A stretch of 64,000 nucleotides of DNA from Treponema denticola. GTDB taxonomy: Bacteria; Spirochaetota; Spirochaetia; Treponematales; Treponemataceae. A program made the translations under genes and the position numbers. Shown here in pieces: positions 17,021-26,659 of this stretch. The stretch covers positions 806,001 to 870,000 of the forward strand of contig NZ_CP038800.1 of assembly GCF_024400535.1 (NCBI RefSeq), written 5' to 3'. The notes below the pieces were generated by a model, which searched no databases, was not told the origin of the DNA, and saw only the letters and a list, made by a program, of their open reading frames with translations. Numbering within the stretch: position 1 is the first letter of the stretch; every line of letters starts with the position of its first letter.

Positions 17021-17779
17021 TTATCTTTTTACAGGGGGGTGTAAAACTACCCCTGCTTGAATTATTAAACCGTCTGACCATTTATTGGCAGTATTATCCC
17101 ATGCATTTGATAGAGGAAAAAAAGTTTTAATCTGAAGGCCGGTTTTCCATCCTGATGTAAAAGTATATTCGGTTTTAAAGCGCAGTGAGGGATAGAAAAA
17201 ACGGCCTTTTTGCCAAAAGTATTTGTTTATTTCTTTAAGTTCTGCAGCTGTGCTTAAGCCTCCGCTCCCTGATGCTGAAGGATTGATGCCCGGTGCCAGC
17301 AAGGCATAGCGGATAAAAAAGGCAAGCCCCCCTCCGATGCTTATCGTACAGGATTTTATGTCAAATCGGGCCATAAAAGGTGTATCCAATAAAAAGCTCA
17401 TAGCTAGACCGGTTCTGTTTTCTATCTCGCATATATAAGCTTTTTGATTGAGAAGACTATAATAAAAAATCGAAAAATCCAAGGAAGGGACGATGCTAAA
17501 ATATTTTATCTCCTTATATTCATATTCGGCTCCGAAGTTTAATGCAGTACTGAAAGGTTGGGAAACTCGTTTTTTTAGGCTTGAAAGTATTATTTCCGTG
17601 CCGAAATAAAAACCGAAGTCTGATGGAACCTTTGTTAATACTTCTGTTTGATCAGCCTCATTTGTTTCTTCAGTTTTTTGTTCAATTTCTTGTTTTGCTT
17701 CCGTTTCTTGAGTATAGATATTAAAACTTAAAAAAATTAAAAGCAATGTGGAAAAAAATAAGTTTGTTTTTTTGATCAT
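17021..17779 (-). CDS. exported, probable outer-membrane beta-barrel protein
   Basis: The 252-residue protein has a signal peptide (FFSTLLLIFLSFNIYTQ) and an acidic linker rich in Glu/Gln/Thr. It then shows alternating aromatic beta strands with many Tyr/Phe and Gly residues, as in small outer-membrane barrels. No named family is recognised. It ends directly against the convergent thrS stop and lies just downstream of the large TPR gene, with which it may be transcribed. Confidence 0.6.
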   Translation of the reverse strand: MIKKTNLFFSTLLLIFLSFNIYTQETEAKQEIEQKTEETNEADQTEVLTKVPSDFGFYFGTEIILSSLKKRVSQPFSTALNFGAEYEYKEIKYFSIVPSLDFSIFYYSLLNQKAYICEIENRTGLAMSFLLDTPFMARFDIKSCTISIGGGLAFFIRYALLAPGINPSASGSGGLSTAAELKEINKYFWQKGRFFYPSLRFKTEYTFTSGWKTGLQIKTFFPLSNAWDNTANKWSDGLIIQAGVVLHPPVKR

Positions 17780-17808
17780 AATTTCTCTCCGTTTATTGTC
17801 GGGTCCGC

Positions 17809-20800
17809 CTATCTGTCTTCCGTTTGTTGTAGAATTTTTTCGTTTTCAAGGGTCTTAGGAATATCGCTGTAAATTTCAGGCACAAATGCAGACCTTGGTT
17901 TTACCATGTTTTGAATATTTGCATAAGCAAGGTTTATCGTTTTTGCCCTAATCATAGTTTCAGGATTTCTGTTTAAAGCATCCCAAGCTCGTGTAGATTC
18001 TCCTAATAAAGATACAGCTCTTCCGTTTTTGTTTGAGTCTCCATTTTGAACCGCAATCCTATTAAGCACTACTGCAAGGTTATTTGAAGTATGCATATAG
18101 TCTTCGACAAAGGCTGCGTGATCTACACGGGTTTGAGGGAAGATAATACCTTTTCTGATCCGCTCCGACTCCAATAATTCCATTAGTCTTTCATAATAGG
18201 CTTGAGCAGCAAAATAATTGGTATGCTTAAATAATACATTTCCAAAACCGTATAAAAGATTTCTATCATTAGGTTTTTGGCTATAAGCAAGAGTCATAGC
18301 TTTCATAGCTTCAGCATAGTTTTCTTTTTGATAATGAATGTATCCAATCCTATATCGAATTGATGGGCTGTCGTTTAACTCCTTTACTGCATTTTCATAG
18401 GCATCCAAGGCATCATCGTAATCTCCTGCAATAAAGTAAGAGATATCTCCGTAGTCGGCGTAGAGTTTACCTATAACCGCTGACGGATATATGCTTTTTT
18501 GAGATGTGTATGTCTCATATTTAGCCAAGGCATTTGAATAAATTGTTTGCGCTTCATTATATAGTTTGCCTCCTGCTATAAGCTCTCCATAAAGACGCAT
18601 TGCATCTATCTGCCTGATGGTCCGCTTAGGGGTCATTTTTATGCTGTCTTCGTAGAGATTTATTGCGTTTACAAGGTAATCTTTTGCTGCATTTTCTTTA
18701 TTATTATGTAAAAAGAAGCGTCCCATATTATAATTAGCTTCAGGACTTTCCGGCCTTTTTTTGATAGCTTTTTCTAAAAGATCCCTCAGGTCATCTATTT
18801 TTCCTATTAAATTTTCCGAATCTGTGGTTTTTGGCTCATACCTTTTTTCAAGAAGATAGCCGCTGAGCTCGATAAGGTCTTCATCATCTATTTTTTTGTT
18901 TATAAAATAATTTTTTAAGTTTAAAACTTCGGCTAAATTATCTGTACGGATAAAGTAACGCATCATCCTGCCTGAAAAGACCTCTTTATTACCATAGAGG
19001 TTTATGAGGCTTGCATAAGTTTTTCGTGCTTCTTCATACTTTTGGGAATCTTCATCTGCCCAATCCAAATATACATCTCCCAATGCTAAAAGAGCACTTT
19101 GATCGTTTATGTGATAATCTAAAACACCTCTGCGTAAAATCTTTTCTGCTTTTTCATAATTGCGTAAATCGGTACTCAGCATATCTGCGTATTCGATACC
19201 GCCTTGACGGTCATGGTTAAAGTCAAATAAAAGCCGCTCATAAATAGTTTCTGCGGATAGAAACTGCTTTTTTTCACGGAAAGCATTGGCAAATTTAAAG
19301 TACCATTTTCGTTTCTTTTTATATGCTCCGGCATCCTCAAAGCGGTTTAATGCCTTTTCATATTGCCCCGATTCAATATTGGCTATTCCTTCTTTGTAAA
19401 TCCCTTCCGCTACTATCGGTTTGTATATAAACTGCCAGACAAGTACAAAAACCGAAAAAATAAAGCCGAGGACTACCGCTGCTAAAACCGCAGCAGGTAA
19501 GATTTTATGCATAAAGCGGTACTTTAAGCTTCTTTTTTCCTTTTCATATTCTTCATATGATTTTTTATCAAAGCCGCGCGGAATAGGAATGGATTTATCT
19601 AAAATGCTTTCAAGTTTGCCTACTATACGTCTTAGAGATGCATCGTTGACAATCATATGAACTATTTCCATCTTGTTTAATTCGGAATCGTCTGCATTAA
19701 CAAGATAGTCTTCAATTTCTATTCTTAAATTTAAAGGAAATGATGAAATTCTGTCTATTAAATGGTCATATTCATCTTCGGAAATGGATAGAGGAATTTT
19801 ACCTTCGTATTCTTCTTCATTTATTTGCTTTTTTGAATCGAAAAATTTAAAATTCTTATCGGGTGAAAACTGTATAAAACTTTCCGGAACGGAAAAATCA
19901 TCTATATCTCCGCTCATTTCCGTATTTAATACATTATCATCGATAGCAAAAGCCGTGTGTTCGTCTATATCCGGAATATCAATATCTGTAAAGGTTCTGT
20001 TTTGGCTAGCCTCGTCTTGTCCGTTCTGAAAATCGGGTGAAGTTTGTTCGTCTTCGCTGATTTCTGCACTTTCAATCAATGAAGGACTGTCCATTTCATC
20101 AAAATTTGAAAGGGGGTCATCTTCGATTGGCCCGTCTTCAAAAGATAGGTCTATGCTGTCCCCTTCATTGTCTTCAAGGGGCTCAATTTCTTCCATATCG
20201 GAGAAATCTTCGTTTGAAAGGTCAAATTCTTTATAATTAGGTTCTGAAGCTTGAGAAAGAGAAGTTTTCTCAGTATCCGAATCAACTTGGGAATCTAAAT
20301 CATCGATTTTAAGGTCATCAAGTTTAAGGTCTTCAAGGCCTGAATCTGCATCATCCCCGATTTCTTCAAGATCTCCCAGATCCCCGGAGGCTTCTAAACT
20401 GTCTTGAATTTCCGGATCTGCAATAGTTTCAATATCCGGTTTTGAATTAAGAGTGAAATCGGTATCAAAGTCGGGGAAGGATGTTTCACTGATTTCAGGT
20501 TCCTCCCTTGCTTTTTCAACCATGTCGCCAAAACCTGAGAGAAGAGCTTCAGGTACATCGGGAAAATCATCATTTAAGTCTTGGGCTTTATCTTCTGTTG
20601 AAGGTTCGTCAATATTGAGATCCGAAAGCATGGATTCAAAGTCTTGGGAGTAATTTTCATTTTCTTCTTTATCATCTAAAGGCTCGATATCGTCATCCAA
20701 AGCTTCGGTAAACAAAGATATCTCTTTCGGGTTTTGTGAAATTATTTCTTCAGACTCATCCGTATCGGGCTTCTCTTGTTCAAAATTATCTTCTTCTTTC

Positions 20801-21033
20801 GGAAAATTATCTGCCGTATCAAACTCTGAAAGGTCATCCGGCCCTTGTTCAGGTGCAGCCTTGCTTTCTTCCGTAAAACCTAATAAGTCATCCACATTTA
20901 CATCGGGGAGAGGCATTTCTTTAGGCAAAGGAATTTCTTCACGCCTCTCACCCCATTTAGCCGTTATTTCGGGTTCATTCGCTATTTTGAGAAGTTGATC
21001 TTTGAATTTTTCAAGCTCTTTTATATTAGGCAT
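17809..21033 (-). CDS. large TPR membrane protein with acidic N-terminal half
   Basis: The 1074 residues divide into a long acidic, probably disordered cytoplasmic region (about 20-430, rich in Asp/Glu/Ser), a single membrane helix (about 507-536), and a large periplasmic domain. That domain contains at least eight TPR-like repeats such as YEKALNRFEDAGAYKK and YDDALDAYENAV. The ribosome-binding site GGGGGGAGG is strong. The layout recalls spirochaete TPR proteins of the periplasmic flagellar apparatus (Borrelia FlcA/BB0326), but that link is inference from architecture, not sequence comparison. Confidence 0.75.
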   Translation of the reverse strand: MPNIKELEKFKDQLLKIANEPEITAKWGERREEIPLPKEMPLPDVNVDDLLGFTEESKAAPEQGPDDLSEFDTADNFPKEEDNFEQEKPDTDESEEIISQNPKEISLFTEALDDDIEPLDDKEENENYSQDFESMLSDLNIDEPSTEDKAQDLNDDFPDVPEALLSGFGDMVEKAREEPEISETSFPDFDTDFTLNSKPDIETIADPEIQDSLEASGDLGDLEEIGDDADSGLEDLKLDDLKIDDLDSQVDSDTEKTSLSQASEPNYKEFDLSNEDFSDMEEIEPLEDNEGDSIDLSFEDGPIEDDPLSNFDEMDSPSLIESAEISEDEQTSPDFQNGQDEASQNRTFTDIDIPDIDEHTAFAIDDNVLNTEMSGDIDDFSVPESFIQFSPDKNFKFFDSKKQINEEEYEGKIPLSISEDEYDHLIDRISSFPLNLRIEIEDYLVNADDSELNKMEIVHMIVNDASLRRIVGKLESILDKSIPIPRGFDKKSYEEYEKEKRSLKYRFMHKILPAAVLAAVVLGFIFSVFVLVWQFIYKPIVAEGIYKEGIANIESGQYEKALNRFEDAGAYKKKRKWYFKFANAFREKKQFLSAETIYERLLFDFNHDRQGGIEYADMLSTDLRNYEKAEKILRRGVLDYHINDQSALLALGDVYLDWADEDSQKYEEARKTYASLINLYGNKEVFSGRMMRYFIRTDNLAEVLNLKNYFINKKIDDEDLIELSGYLLEKRYEPKTTDSENLIGKIDDLRDLLEKAIKKRPESPEANYNMGRFFLHNNKENAAKDYLVNAINLYEDSIKMTPKRTIRQIDAMRLYGELIAGGKLYNEAQTIYSNALAKYETYTSQKSIYPSAVIGKLYADYGDISYFIAGDYDDALDAYENAVKELNDSPSIRYRIGYIHYQKENYAEAMKAMTLAYSQKPNDRNLLYGFGNVLFKHTNYFAAQAYYERLMELLESERIRKGIIFPQTRVDHAAFVEDYMHTSNNLAVVLNRIAVQNGDSNKNGRAVSLLGESTRAWDALNRNPETMIRAKTINLAYANIQNMVKPRSAFVPEIYSDIPKTLENEKILQQTEDR

Positions 21034-21215
21034 TTTGAGCGGGCCTCCCCCCTTATTTTCGGCTTATTTTGATTCAACTTGATTATTATTTTATACCATA
21101 AAAGGAGTTTTTTTTCAATGAGTTTTAATGTATTGATCTTATTTAGAAACGAAGTAGGAATGCCGATAATTTTAATATGATGCTGTTAAAATGCCGTTTT
21201 TATAGTTTACTTCTC

Positions 21216-21244
21216 TTGACATAACGGCTTTTTTTTTGCATTAT
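21216..21244 (+). promoter_or_regulatory. promoter for the DUF4912/GH57-like operon
   Basis: TTGACA (21216-21221) with a 17-base spacer to CATTAT (21239-21244). The start codon follows about 57 bases later. On the other side, the minus-strand TPR gene starts at 21033, so this is a divergent promoter region. Confidence 0.45.
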
Positions 21245-21301
21245 TACAGAATAGTTTAATAGTGTAGTTGGCGGCTAAACCCGCTGATTTAGGGGAAATG
21301 T

Positions 21302-21988
21302 GTGAATTTATCAAAAAGTTATTTACAATCCGTTTCGACGGAAGATCTTTTTCAAATTGCTGAAACACATGGCGTTTTTGTATCGAAAGGTCTTTCTAGG
21401 AATCTAATCATAGAAGAGCTGCTTGAGTTGAATGAAGACAGATCTAAGATTACCGATAAGCTTTTTTATGCACAAAACGAAAATTTTACATCTGAGGATG
21501 AAGTTTCAGATAAAGAAAATACAGGTTTGGTTGTCTCATACAATACAACCGAAATTCATGTCTTACTCAGAGATCCTATGTGGGCTTTTGCGTTTTGGGA
21601 TTTTTATAAGCCTGAGTTTATAAACATTATAAGTGATGCAGATTTTGATTCTTTCTTTTTGAGGGTAAATTTGTTTTCTCAAACCGATTTATCGGAAGTA
21701 TATGACTATTTTGATATTGATGTAAGCGATTCCGATAGGAGCAGATATTTTTATCTTTCATTTGAAGATAGTATAACAAGGGTAGAGCTTTGTTCCCGGA
21801 CATTGGAAGGTGATGTTTCGATTTTAGCAAAGTCTAATTTTATACAGCTTAAACGGGAAAATATTCCGAGAAACCTGTGTGTACTTGAAAACGATGTAAG
21901 TTCTCCGCTCTACCTTTCCGGTCTTTCTGTGTTAAAAAAACATCATTTTAAAAACTATCGTCAGGCTTTTAGAGGAAAAGGGGAGTAG
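21302..21988 (+). CDS. DUF4912 protein
   Basis: The start at 21302 is GTG. The 228 residues have an N-terminal SAP/Rho-N-like helical segment (DLFQIAETHGVFVSKGLSRN) and then the DUF4912 core (LLRDPMWAFAFWDF ... YFDIDV ... FYLSF ... VELC). Function is not established; the family often sits beside GH57/DUF1957 proteins, as here, where the two stops and starts are four bases apart. The pair should act together. Confidence 0.75.
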   Translation: MNLSKSYLQSVSTEDLFQIAETHGVFVSKGLSRNLIIEELLELNEDRSKITDKLFYAQNENFTSEDEVSDKENTGLVVSYNTTEIHVLLRDPMWAFAFWDFYKPEFINIISDADFDSFFLRVNLFSQTDLSEVYDYFDIDVSDSDRSRYFYLSFEDSITRVELCSRTLEGDVSILAKSNFIQLKRENIPRNLCVLENDVSSPLYLSGLSVLKKHHFKNYRQAFRGKGE

Positions 21989-21992
21989 AAGA

Positions 21993-23567
21993 TTGAAAGA
22001 TTGTAATTTACTTTTTATTTTGGATGCACATCTGCCTTATGTCCGTAATGAGGTTGAAGAAGGATTTGTAGAAGACGAATGGCTTTTTGATGCTTTGTCA
22101 TATCTATATCTTCCGATTTTAAAAATGTGTTCTAATTTGAAGAAGGATAATATTCCGTTTAAATTGGGTGCGGCTTTTGAACCGGCTTTATGCGATATGC
22201 TTGCCGATAAGGTTTTACAGAATAGGTACCGAATTAATATTCAGCGTAAAATAGAATTTGCAAAAAAAGAACTTGAACGTTTTTCTGAATGTGAAAATAC
22301 AAAAAAACTTATTCAATATAATTTAAAACGTTTTAATGATAATAAAAGAATTTTTGAGGATTGCGGAGGCGATGTGTTAAAACAGTTTGATCTGCTTTCT
22401 CAACAAGGTTATATAGAGCTTTTGGCTACCACAGCAACAAATTGTTTTTTGCCGTTTTTTTTAAATATGCCTGAAGCTATTGCTGCACAAGTGGAAATGG
22501 GACAAATAAATTACCGTAAACATTTTAGTGCTGTGCCGTCCGGTTTTTGGATTCCGTCTATGGCTTATTTTGAGGGCTTGGATGATATTATAAGAAGCTA
22601 CGGCTATGATTATACGGTTGTCTCCTCAGAAGCCTTTTTGCTTTGTGATAAGGTACCTCCTGCAGGAGTGTTTTCAGCTGCGGTTTCTAAAAACGGTTTA
22701 AAGTTTTTAGCCACTGATCTTTGTGCCTGCCGTTCTATTTATGACGAGGCTGACGGCTTTGCCGAAAATAAAGTTTATATTGATGTAAAAGATGATGTAG
22801 GGTTTAAACTATCTGAAGAGTATTTAGCATCCGTTTTTGAGACTTCAAAAGGAAGGCGTGCAATCGGTTTCCGCTACTGGTCAAAGGAAGAAGATACTCC
22901 TTATGATATACATAAAGCTCATTCACAAAGTTGGGCAGATGCCGAAGATTATGTGAATTCCCGTACTGAAGCTTTAAGGGCTATAAAAGAAACAAAAACT
23001 TGCGAATCTCCTTTTTCTCTTTTGATTATTTCATCCGAGTTTTTTGGAAAAAAATGGTGTGAAGGTTTTATATGGCTTGAAAGAGTCTTTAGGTTAATAA
23101 ATGATAGTGATTGCTTAAAATCTGTTTTTCCGTCCGCAGCTGTAAATTTGTCCAAACAGCTTTATACAGTTAAACCGTTTTTTTCTTCTTTTTTACCTTC
23201 AGGATATGCTGCTGAACTTTTAACAAAAGAAAATGACTGGATGTATAGATATATAATTAAGATTACGGAAAGAATGATAGGATTAGTAGAGATGTTCCCT
23301 GAAGACGGCAGTTTAAAAGAGCGTGTTTTAAATGCTGCTGCAAGAGAGGTTCTTCTTTTACAATCTTTATATTGGCCTCTGTATGCAAATGATCCACAGC
23401 TTAAAGACTTTGCAGAAAGACGCTTTGTAGAACATGTTAATTCTTTTACGGCAGCCTATGAAGCTCTTGGAGCGGATTCTCCTGATGCAAAATGGCTTTC
23501 CAATCGTGAAAATAAATATCCGATTTTTAAAAATATTAATTACCGTATTTTTAGCCGTAAAAAATAA
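21993..23567 (+). CDS. GH57-like (DUF1957-type) protein lacking catalytic residues
   Basis: The start is TTG, with GGAG seven bases upstream. The 524 residues follow GH57 branching-enzyme order: DAHLPYVRN (11-19), QVEMGQINYRKHF (166-178), WIPSMAYFEGLDD (186-198), and SSEFFGKKWCEG (347-358). In active enzymes the third region reads WLPECAY, with the nucleophile Glu, and the fourth DTELFGHWW, with the acid/base Asp. Here those positions are Ser189 and Ser347. The fold is kept but hydrolysis or branching seems impossible, suggesting a glycan-binding or regulatory role with the DUF4912 partner. Confidence 0.75.
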   Translation: MKDCNLLFILDAHLPYVRNEVEEGFVEDEWLFDALSYLYLPILKMCSNLKKDNIPFKLGAAFEPALCDMLADKVLQNRYRINIQRKIEFAKKELERFSECENTKKLIQYNLKRFNDNKRIFEDCGGDVLKQFDLLSQQGYIELLATTATNCFLPFFLNMPEAIAAQVEMGQINYRKHFSAVPSGFWIPSMAYFEGLDDIIRSYGYDYTVVSSEAFLLCDKVPPAGVFSAAVSKNGLKFLATDLCACRSIYDEADGFAENKVYIDVKDDVGFKLSEEYLASVFETSKGRRAIGFRYWSKEEDTPYDIHKAHSQSWADAEDYVNSRTEALRAIKETKTCESPFSLLIISSEFFGKKWCEGFIWLERVFRLINDSDCLKSVFPSAAVNLSKQLYTVKPFFSSFLPSGYAAELLTKENDWMYRYIIKITERMIGLVEMFPEDGSLKERVLNAAAREVLLLQSLYWPLYANDPQLKDFAERRFVEHVNSFTAAYEALGADSPDAKWLSNRENKYPIFKNINYRIFSRKK

Positions 23568-23632
23568 ACGCTGCAATAGTTTACATAAATCGACTCTAAG
23601 ATGAAAATCGGACTCAGTATGTACATTCATAA

Positions 23633-23726
23633 ACGGACACGGATGTCCGTGATTCCACGCTCGCAAGTTTTAGCCGCAGGCTAAAACTTGAAGATGAAAA
23701 TCGGACACGGATGTCCGATTTTCATC
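23633..23726. repeat. cluster of three perfect hairpins
   Basis: Three inverted repeats follow each other: 23633-23650 (ACGGACA arms), 23664-23690 (12-bp arms CAAGTTTTAGCC, loop GCA), and 23693-23726 (15-bp arms starting GATGAAAATCGG, loop CGGA). Hairpins 1 and 3 share the core GGACACGGATGTCC. The first stands 65 bases after the GH57-like stop and could end its transcript, although no strong T tract follows any of them. Confidence 0.8.
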
Positions 23727-23765
23727 GGTCTTGCATAAAATCTTATAAATGTATAAAATATTCTT

Positions 23766-24905
23766 ATGAGAGCGACAAAGGCGATTATCCATTTGGATAA
23801 CTTACAATATAATATTAAAGAAATAAAAAAGCGGCTTAACAAGGATGTAAAGCTTTGTCTTCCGGTCAAGGCCGATGCTTACGGACATGGGGCTGTGAGG
23901 GTTGCGGTTGCAGCAATAAGGGCAGGGGTTTCTTATTTGGCTGTCGCCTCCATTCAGGAAGCTGTCGAATTAAGAGAGGCCGGTATTGTAGCCCCGATTA
24001 TTTCTTTAAGTCTTCCCGTGCTTGAAGAAATTCCTGAGCTTTTAAAATACGATATTGAGCCCTTGGTTATAGATGAGGAGTTTATAAACGATTTAAACCG
24101 TTTTGCAAAAAAACTGAATAAGAAGGCCGGGGTTCATCTTAAAATAGATACCGGAATGCGAAGGATAGGCTGCTCCCCTATGGAAGCCGTTAAACTTGCG
24201 GTACAGATAGACCGTGCCGAAAATCTTGAGCTTAAAGGAGTGTGTACACATTTTGCCGTTTCGGATTCTACCGATGAAAAAAATATTAAATTTACAAAAA
24301 AACAGATTTCTGTTTTTAAGGACTCAATAAAAGAAATAAAAAAAGCGGGGATTAATCCCGGATTAATTCATGCCGCAAATTCCGGGGCTGTTCTTCAATA
24401 TCCCGAAGCCCAGTTCGATATGGTGCGTCCGGGAATCTTGGTTTACGGTTATGCTCCCTCTCCATCGCTAAATAACTTAATAGATTTAAAGCCTGTAATG
24501 GAGCTTGTTACACAGGTAGTGCTTATCAAAAAAATTGAAAAGGATACAAGCGTTTCTTATGATAGATGTTGGACAGCCGAAAAAGAAACCTTTGTTGCAA
24601 CTCTTCCTATAGGCTATGCGGATGGGCTCATGCGTTCCCTTAGCGGATTAAAAGTGAGAATAGGAAAAGATTTTTTTCCTATTATCGGACGCATTTGTAT
24701 GGATCAATGTATGATAGATATAGGTTCTTCTCCGTGGGTTCAAAGATGGGATGAGGTTTGTATCTTCGGCCCTGTTTCAAAAGAACATCCTAAAAATAAT
24801 ACGGCTCAAGATCTTGCAAAGATTGCCGGAACCATTCCATACGAGCTGACATGCGATATAAACAAAAGAGTTCCGCGTATTTTTATTGATGAAACCATAC
24901 AATAA
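23766..24905 (+). CDS. alr: alanine racemase
   Basis: This PLP enzyme interconverts L- and D-alanine for peptidoglycan synthesis. The 379 residues contain the cofactor lysine in VKADAYGHG (Lys35), VSYDRCWTAE with the second catalytic Tyr, and the C-terminal RICMDQCMID. No Shine-Dalgarno sequence precedes ATG 23766; TATAAA at 23752-23757 lies only eight bases away, suggesting a leaderless mRNA. ispH follows closely. Confidence 0.95.
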   Translation: MRATKAIIHLDNLQYNIKEIKKRLNKDVKLCLPVKADAYGHGAVRVAVAAIRAGVSYLAVASIQEAVELREAGIVAPIISLSLPVLEEIPELLKYDIEPLVIDEEFINDLNRFAKKLNKKAGVHLKIDTGMRRIGCSPMEAVKLAVQIDRAENLELKGVCTHFAVSDSTDEKNIKFTKKQISVFKDSIKEIKKAGINPGLIHAANSGAVLQYPEAQFDMVRPGILVYGYAPSPSLNNLIDLKPVMELVTQVVLIKKIEKDTSVSYDRCWTAEKETFVATLPIGYADGLMRSLSGLKVRIGKDFFPIIGRICMDQCMIDIGSSPWVQRWDEVCIFGPVSKEHPKNNTAQDLAKIAGTIPYELTCDINKRVPRIFIDETIQ

Positions 24906-24928
24906 ATTATTTTGTGCAGGCGGTTTTT

Positions 24929-25798
24929 ATGGTTGTAAAACGTGCGGAAGTTTTAGGTTATTGTTCCGGAGTACGCAGAGCCGTTGATACGGTTCTTAAA
25001 CTAGCAAAAGAAAACACTGAAAAGAAATTCGGTCTTTATACATTCGGCCCTCTGATTCATAATCCTTCTACAATGCTACTGTTAGAACAAATGGGTGTAA
25101 AAATTCTTGACACTGAAAATTTTACAGGAGATGAAGACTATAAAGATTCTGTTATCGTAATAAGGGCTCACGGTATTCCTCCGTCAAAAAAAAGCGAACT
25201 GGAAAAAAGCGGGGCTAAGGTGATAGATGCAACATGCTCAAGAGTAAAGGCCAGTCAGGCCCTTGCAAAAAAACATTCTGAAGAAGCCTTTGTTATTTTA
25301 GCCGGAGATAAAAACCACGGAGAACTTATAAGCATTGCAGGTTATGCGGAAGGAAAATGCTTAATTGTTCAAAATGCCGAAGAAGCTGCTTTAATAGATT
25401 TACCTTCTTTTTTGAGTGTAAACGGGAGTGCCGTTTTAATTGCTCAAACGACGATTAAGGAATCGGAATATGAGGCAATAGCTTCGGCTTTGAAGAAAAG
25501 GATTTCCGATTTAAAAGTCTTTAATACGATTTGTCCTGCAACCTACGATAGGCAGGCTGCCTTAAAAAAATTAGCTTATGAAGTTGATGCACTTTTAGTA
25601 ATCGGCGGAAAAAATTCGGCAAACACAAAAAGACTTTTTCAAACCGCTGTTGACACAAAAAAGCCTTCATGGTTAATCGAAGATGCCTCTGAAATACCGA
25701 AAGAGATTTTTTCTTATTCCATGGTTGGTTTAACAGCCGGAGCTTCAACTCCCGATTTTATAATCGATGAGGTAGAAAAAAAATTACTTGAGGGATAA
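24929..25798 (+). CDS. ispH: 4-hydroxy-3-methylbut-2-enyl diphosphate reductase
   Basis: IspH makes IPP and DMAPP in the last step of the MEP isoprenoid pathway with a [4Fe-4S] cluster. The three cluster cysteines are visible in GYCSGVRRAV (Cys12), DATCSRVKA and NTICPATYDRQ, along with AHGIPPS and TTGAS-like TAGASTPD. The frame is open from GTG 24914. ATG 24929, preceded by AGGCGG, gives the family-like N-terminus. It is probably cotranscribed with alr. Confidence 0.94.
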   Translation: MVVKRAEVLGYCSGVRRAVDTVLKLAKENTEKKFGLYTFGPLIHNPSTMLLLEQMGVKILDTENFTGDEDYKDSVIVIRAHGIPPSKKSELEKSGAKVIDATCSRVKASQALAKKHSEEAFVILAGDKNHGELISIAGYAEGKCLIVQNAEEAALIDLPSFLSVNGSAVLIAQTTIKESEYEAIASALKKRISDLKVFNTICPATYDRQAALKKLAYEVDALLVIGGKNSANTKRLFQTAVDTKKPSWLIEDASEIPKEIFSYSMVGLTAGASTPDFIIDEVEKKLLEG

Positions 25799-25801
25799 AT
25801 C

Positions 25802-26656
25802 TTAATCAAGGATATAAGTATTATACGATTCTTTACAGTTAACTTGCAAGGCCGTTATTAGTGGAAAAGCATAATAATCGGTATCATCTATTTCAAAATA
25901 AATTTGCTCATAAGCGTTTAATAGATTATTGATTATAACTTGAAAATAATTTAGATATGTTTCGATTTCTTCTATTGTTCTTCCGCCAAGGTAGCCAATT
26001 TCGGGGAATTTTTCTATGTAAACTATTACATAGGCTGATACTTCGTTATTAGAAATTAAACATGAGGACATTTCTTCATCGCAATCGGCTAAAATTTCAT
26101 TTGAAAATTCTTTTATACATATATCTTTATTGAGCGGGTTTATGCTTTTGTGTGTGTCGGCATAATTAAAGTAAAATATTTTTTTGAATTCTTCTTTTTC
26201 TTTTGAATTTAAATTTATAAAAGGTTTTATCTGCATATTTTTAAATTCAGTAGAAGTTTCCTTTGACAAAAAAATATTTTGAGCTTCTTTTTTTAGATCA
26301 AAACTATATGACCTGCGGGCTAAAACAAAACCTTCTTTAAGTAAAAATTGAATTAACTCCTCTTTACCGTAAGAACACATAACTTGAAATCTTTTTTTTT
26401 CGGATTTTTCTTTTAAGGCTTTTAAAAGCCGGCACCCCAATCCTTTGTTTCTATAGTCTTTATCGATATGGATATTTATATAATCTCTGTATGGATGAAA
26501 AGAATTTGTGTAAAGACTGCCTGCTCCGATTATCTTTTTTTTATCGAATAAGCCGATTAAACTTCCTCTTTGGTTGAGATCAGCTTTTTGAAGAAAGTCT
26601 TTTACTTCCTTTTGAGAAATAATTTTATCGGTAAGACTAATTGATTTTATACTCAT
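25802..26656 (-). CDS. GNAT-family N-acetyltransferase
   Basis: The 284-residue protein carries an acetyl-CoA-binding motif in its first half (IHIDKDYRNKGLGCRLLKAL) and a second, less conserved half that may be a duplicated GNAT fold. The substrate is unknown. It ends just after ispH on the opposite strand and starts three bases after the kinase gene stop, so it is in an operon with that gene. Confidence 0.75.
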   Translation of the reverse strand: MSIKSISLTDKIISQKEVKDFLQKADLNQRGSLIGLFDKKKIIGAGSLYTNSFHPYRDYINIHIDKDYRNKGLGCRLLKALKEKSEKKRFQVMCSYGKEELIQFLLKEGFVLARRSYSFDLKKEAQNIFLSKETSTEFKNMQIKPFINLNSKEKEEFKKIFYFNYADTHKSINPLNKDICIKEFSNEILADCDEEMSSCLISNNEVSAYVIVYIEKFPEIGYLGGRTIEEIETYLNYFQVIINNLLNAYEQIYFEIDDTDYYAFPLITALQVNCKESYNTYILD

Positions 26657-26659
26657 GAT

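Noticed and set aside
23568-23766. Insertion sequence between the GH57-like gene and alr
   Set aside because: Only palindromes are present; no transposase or flanking target duplication.
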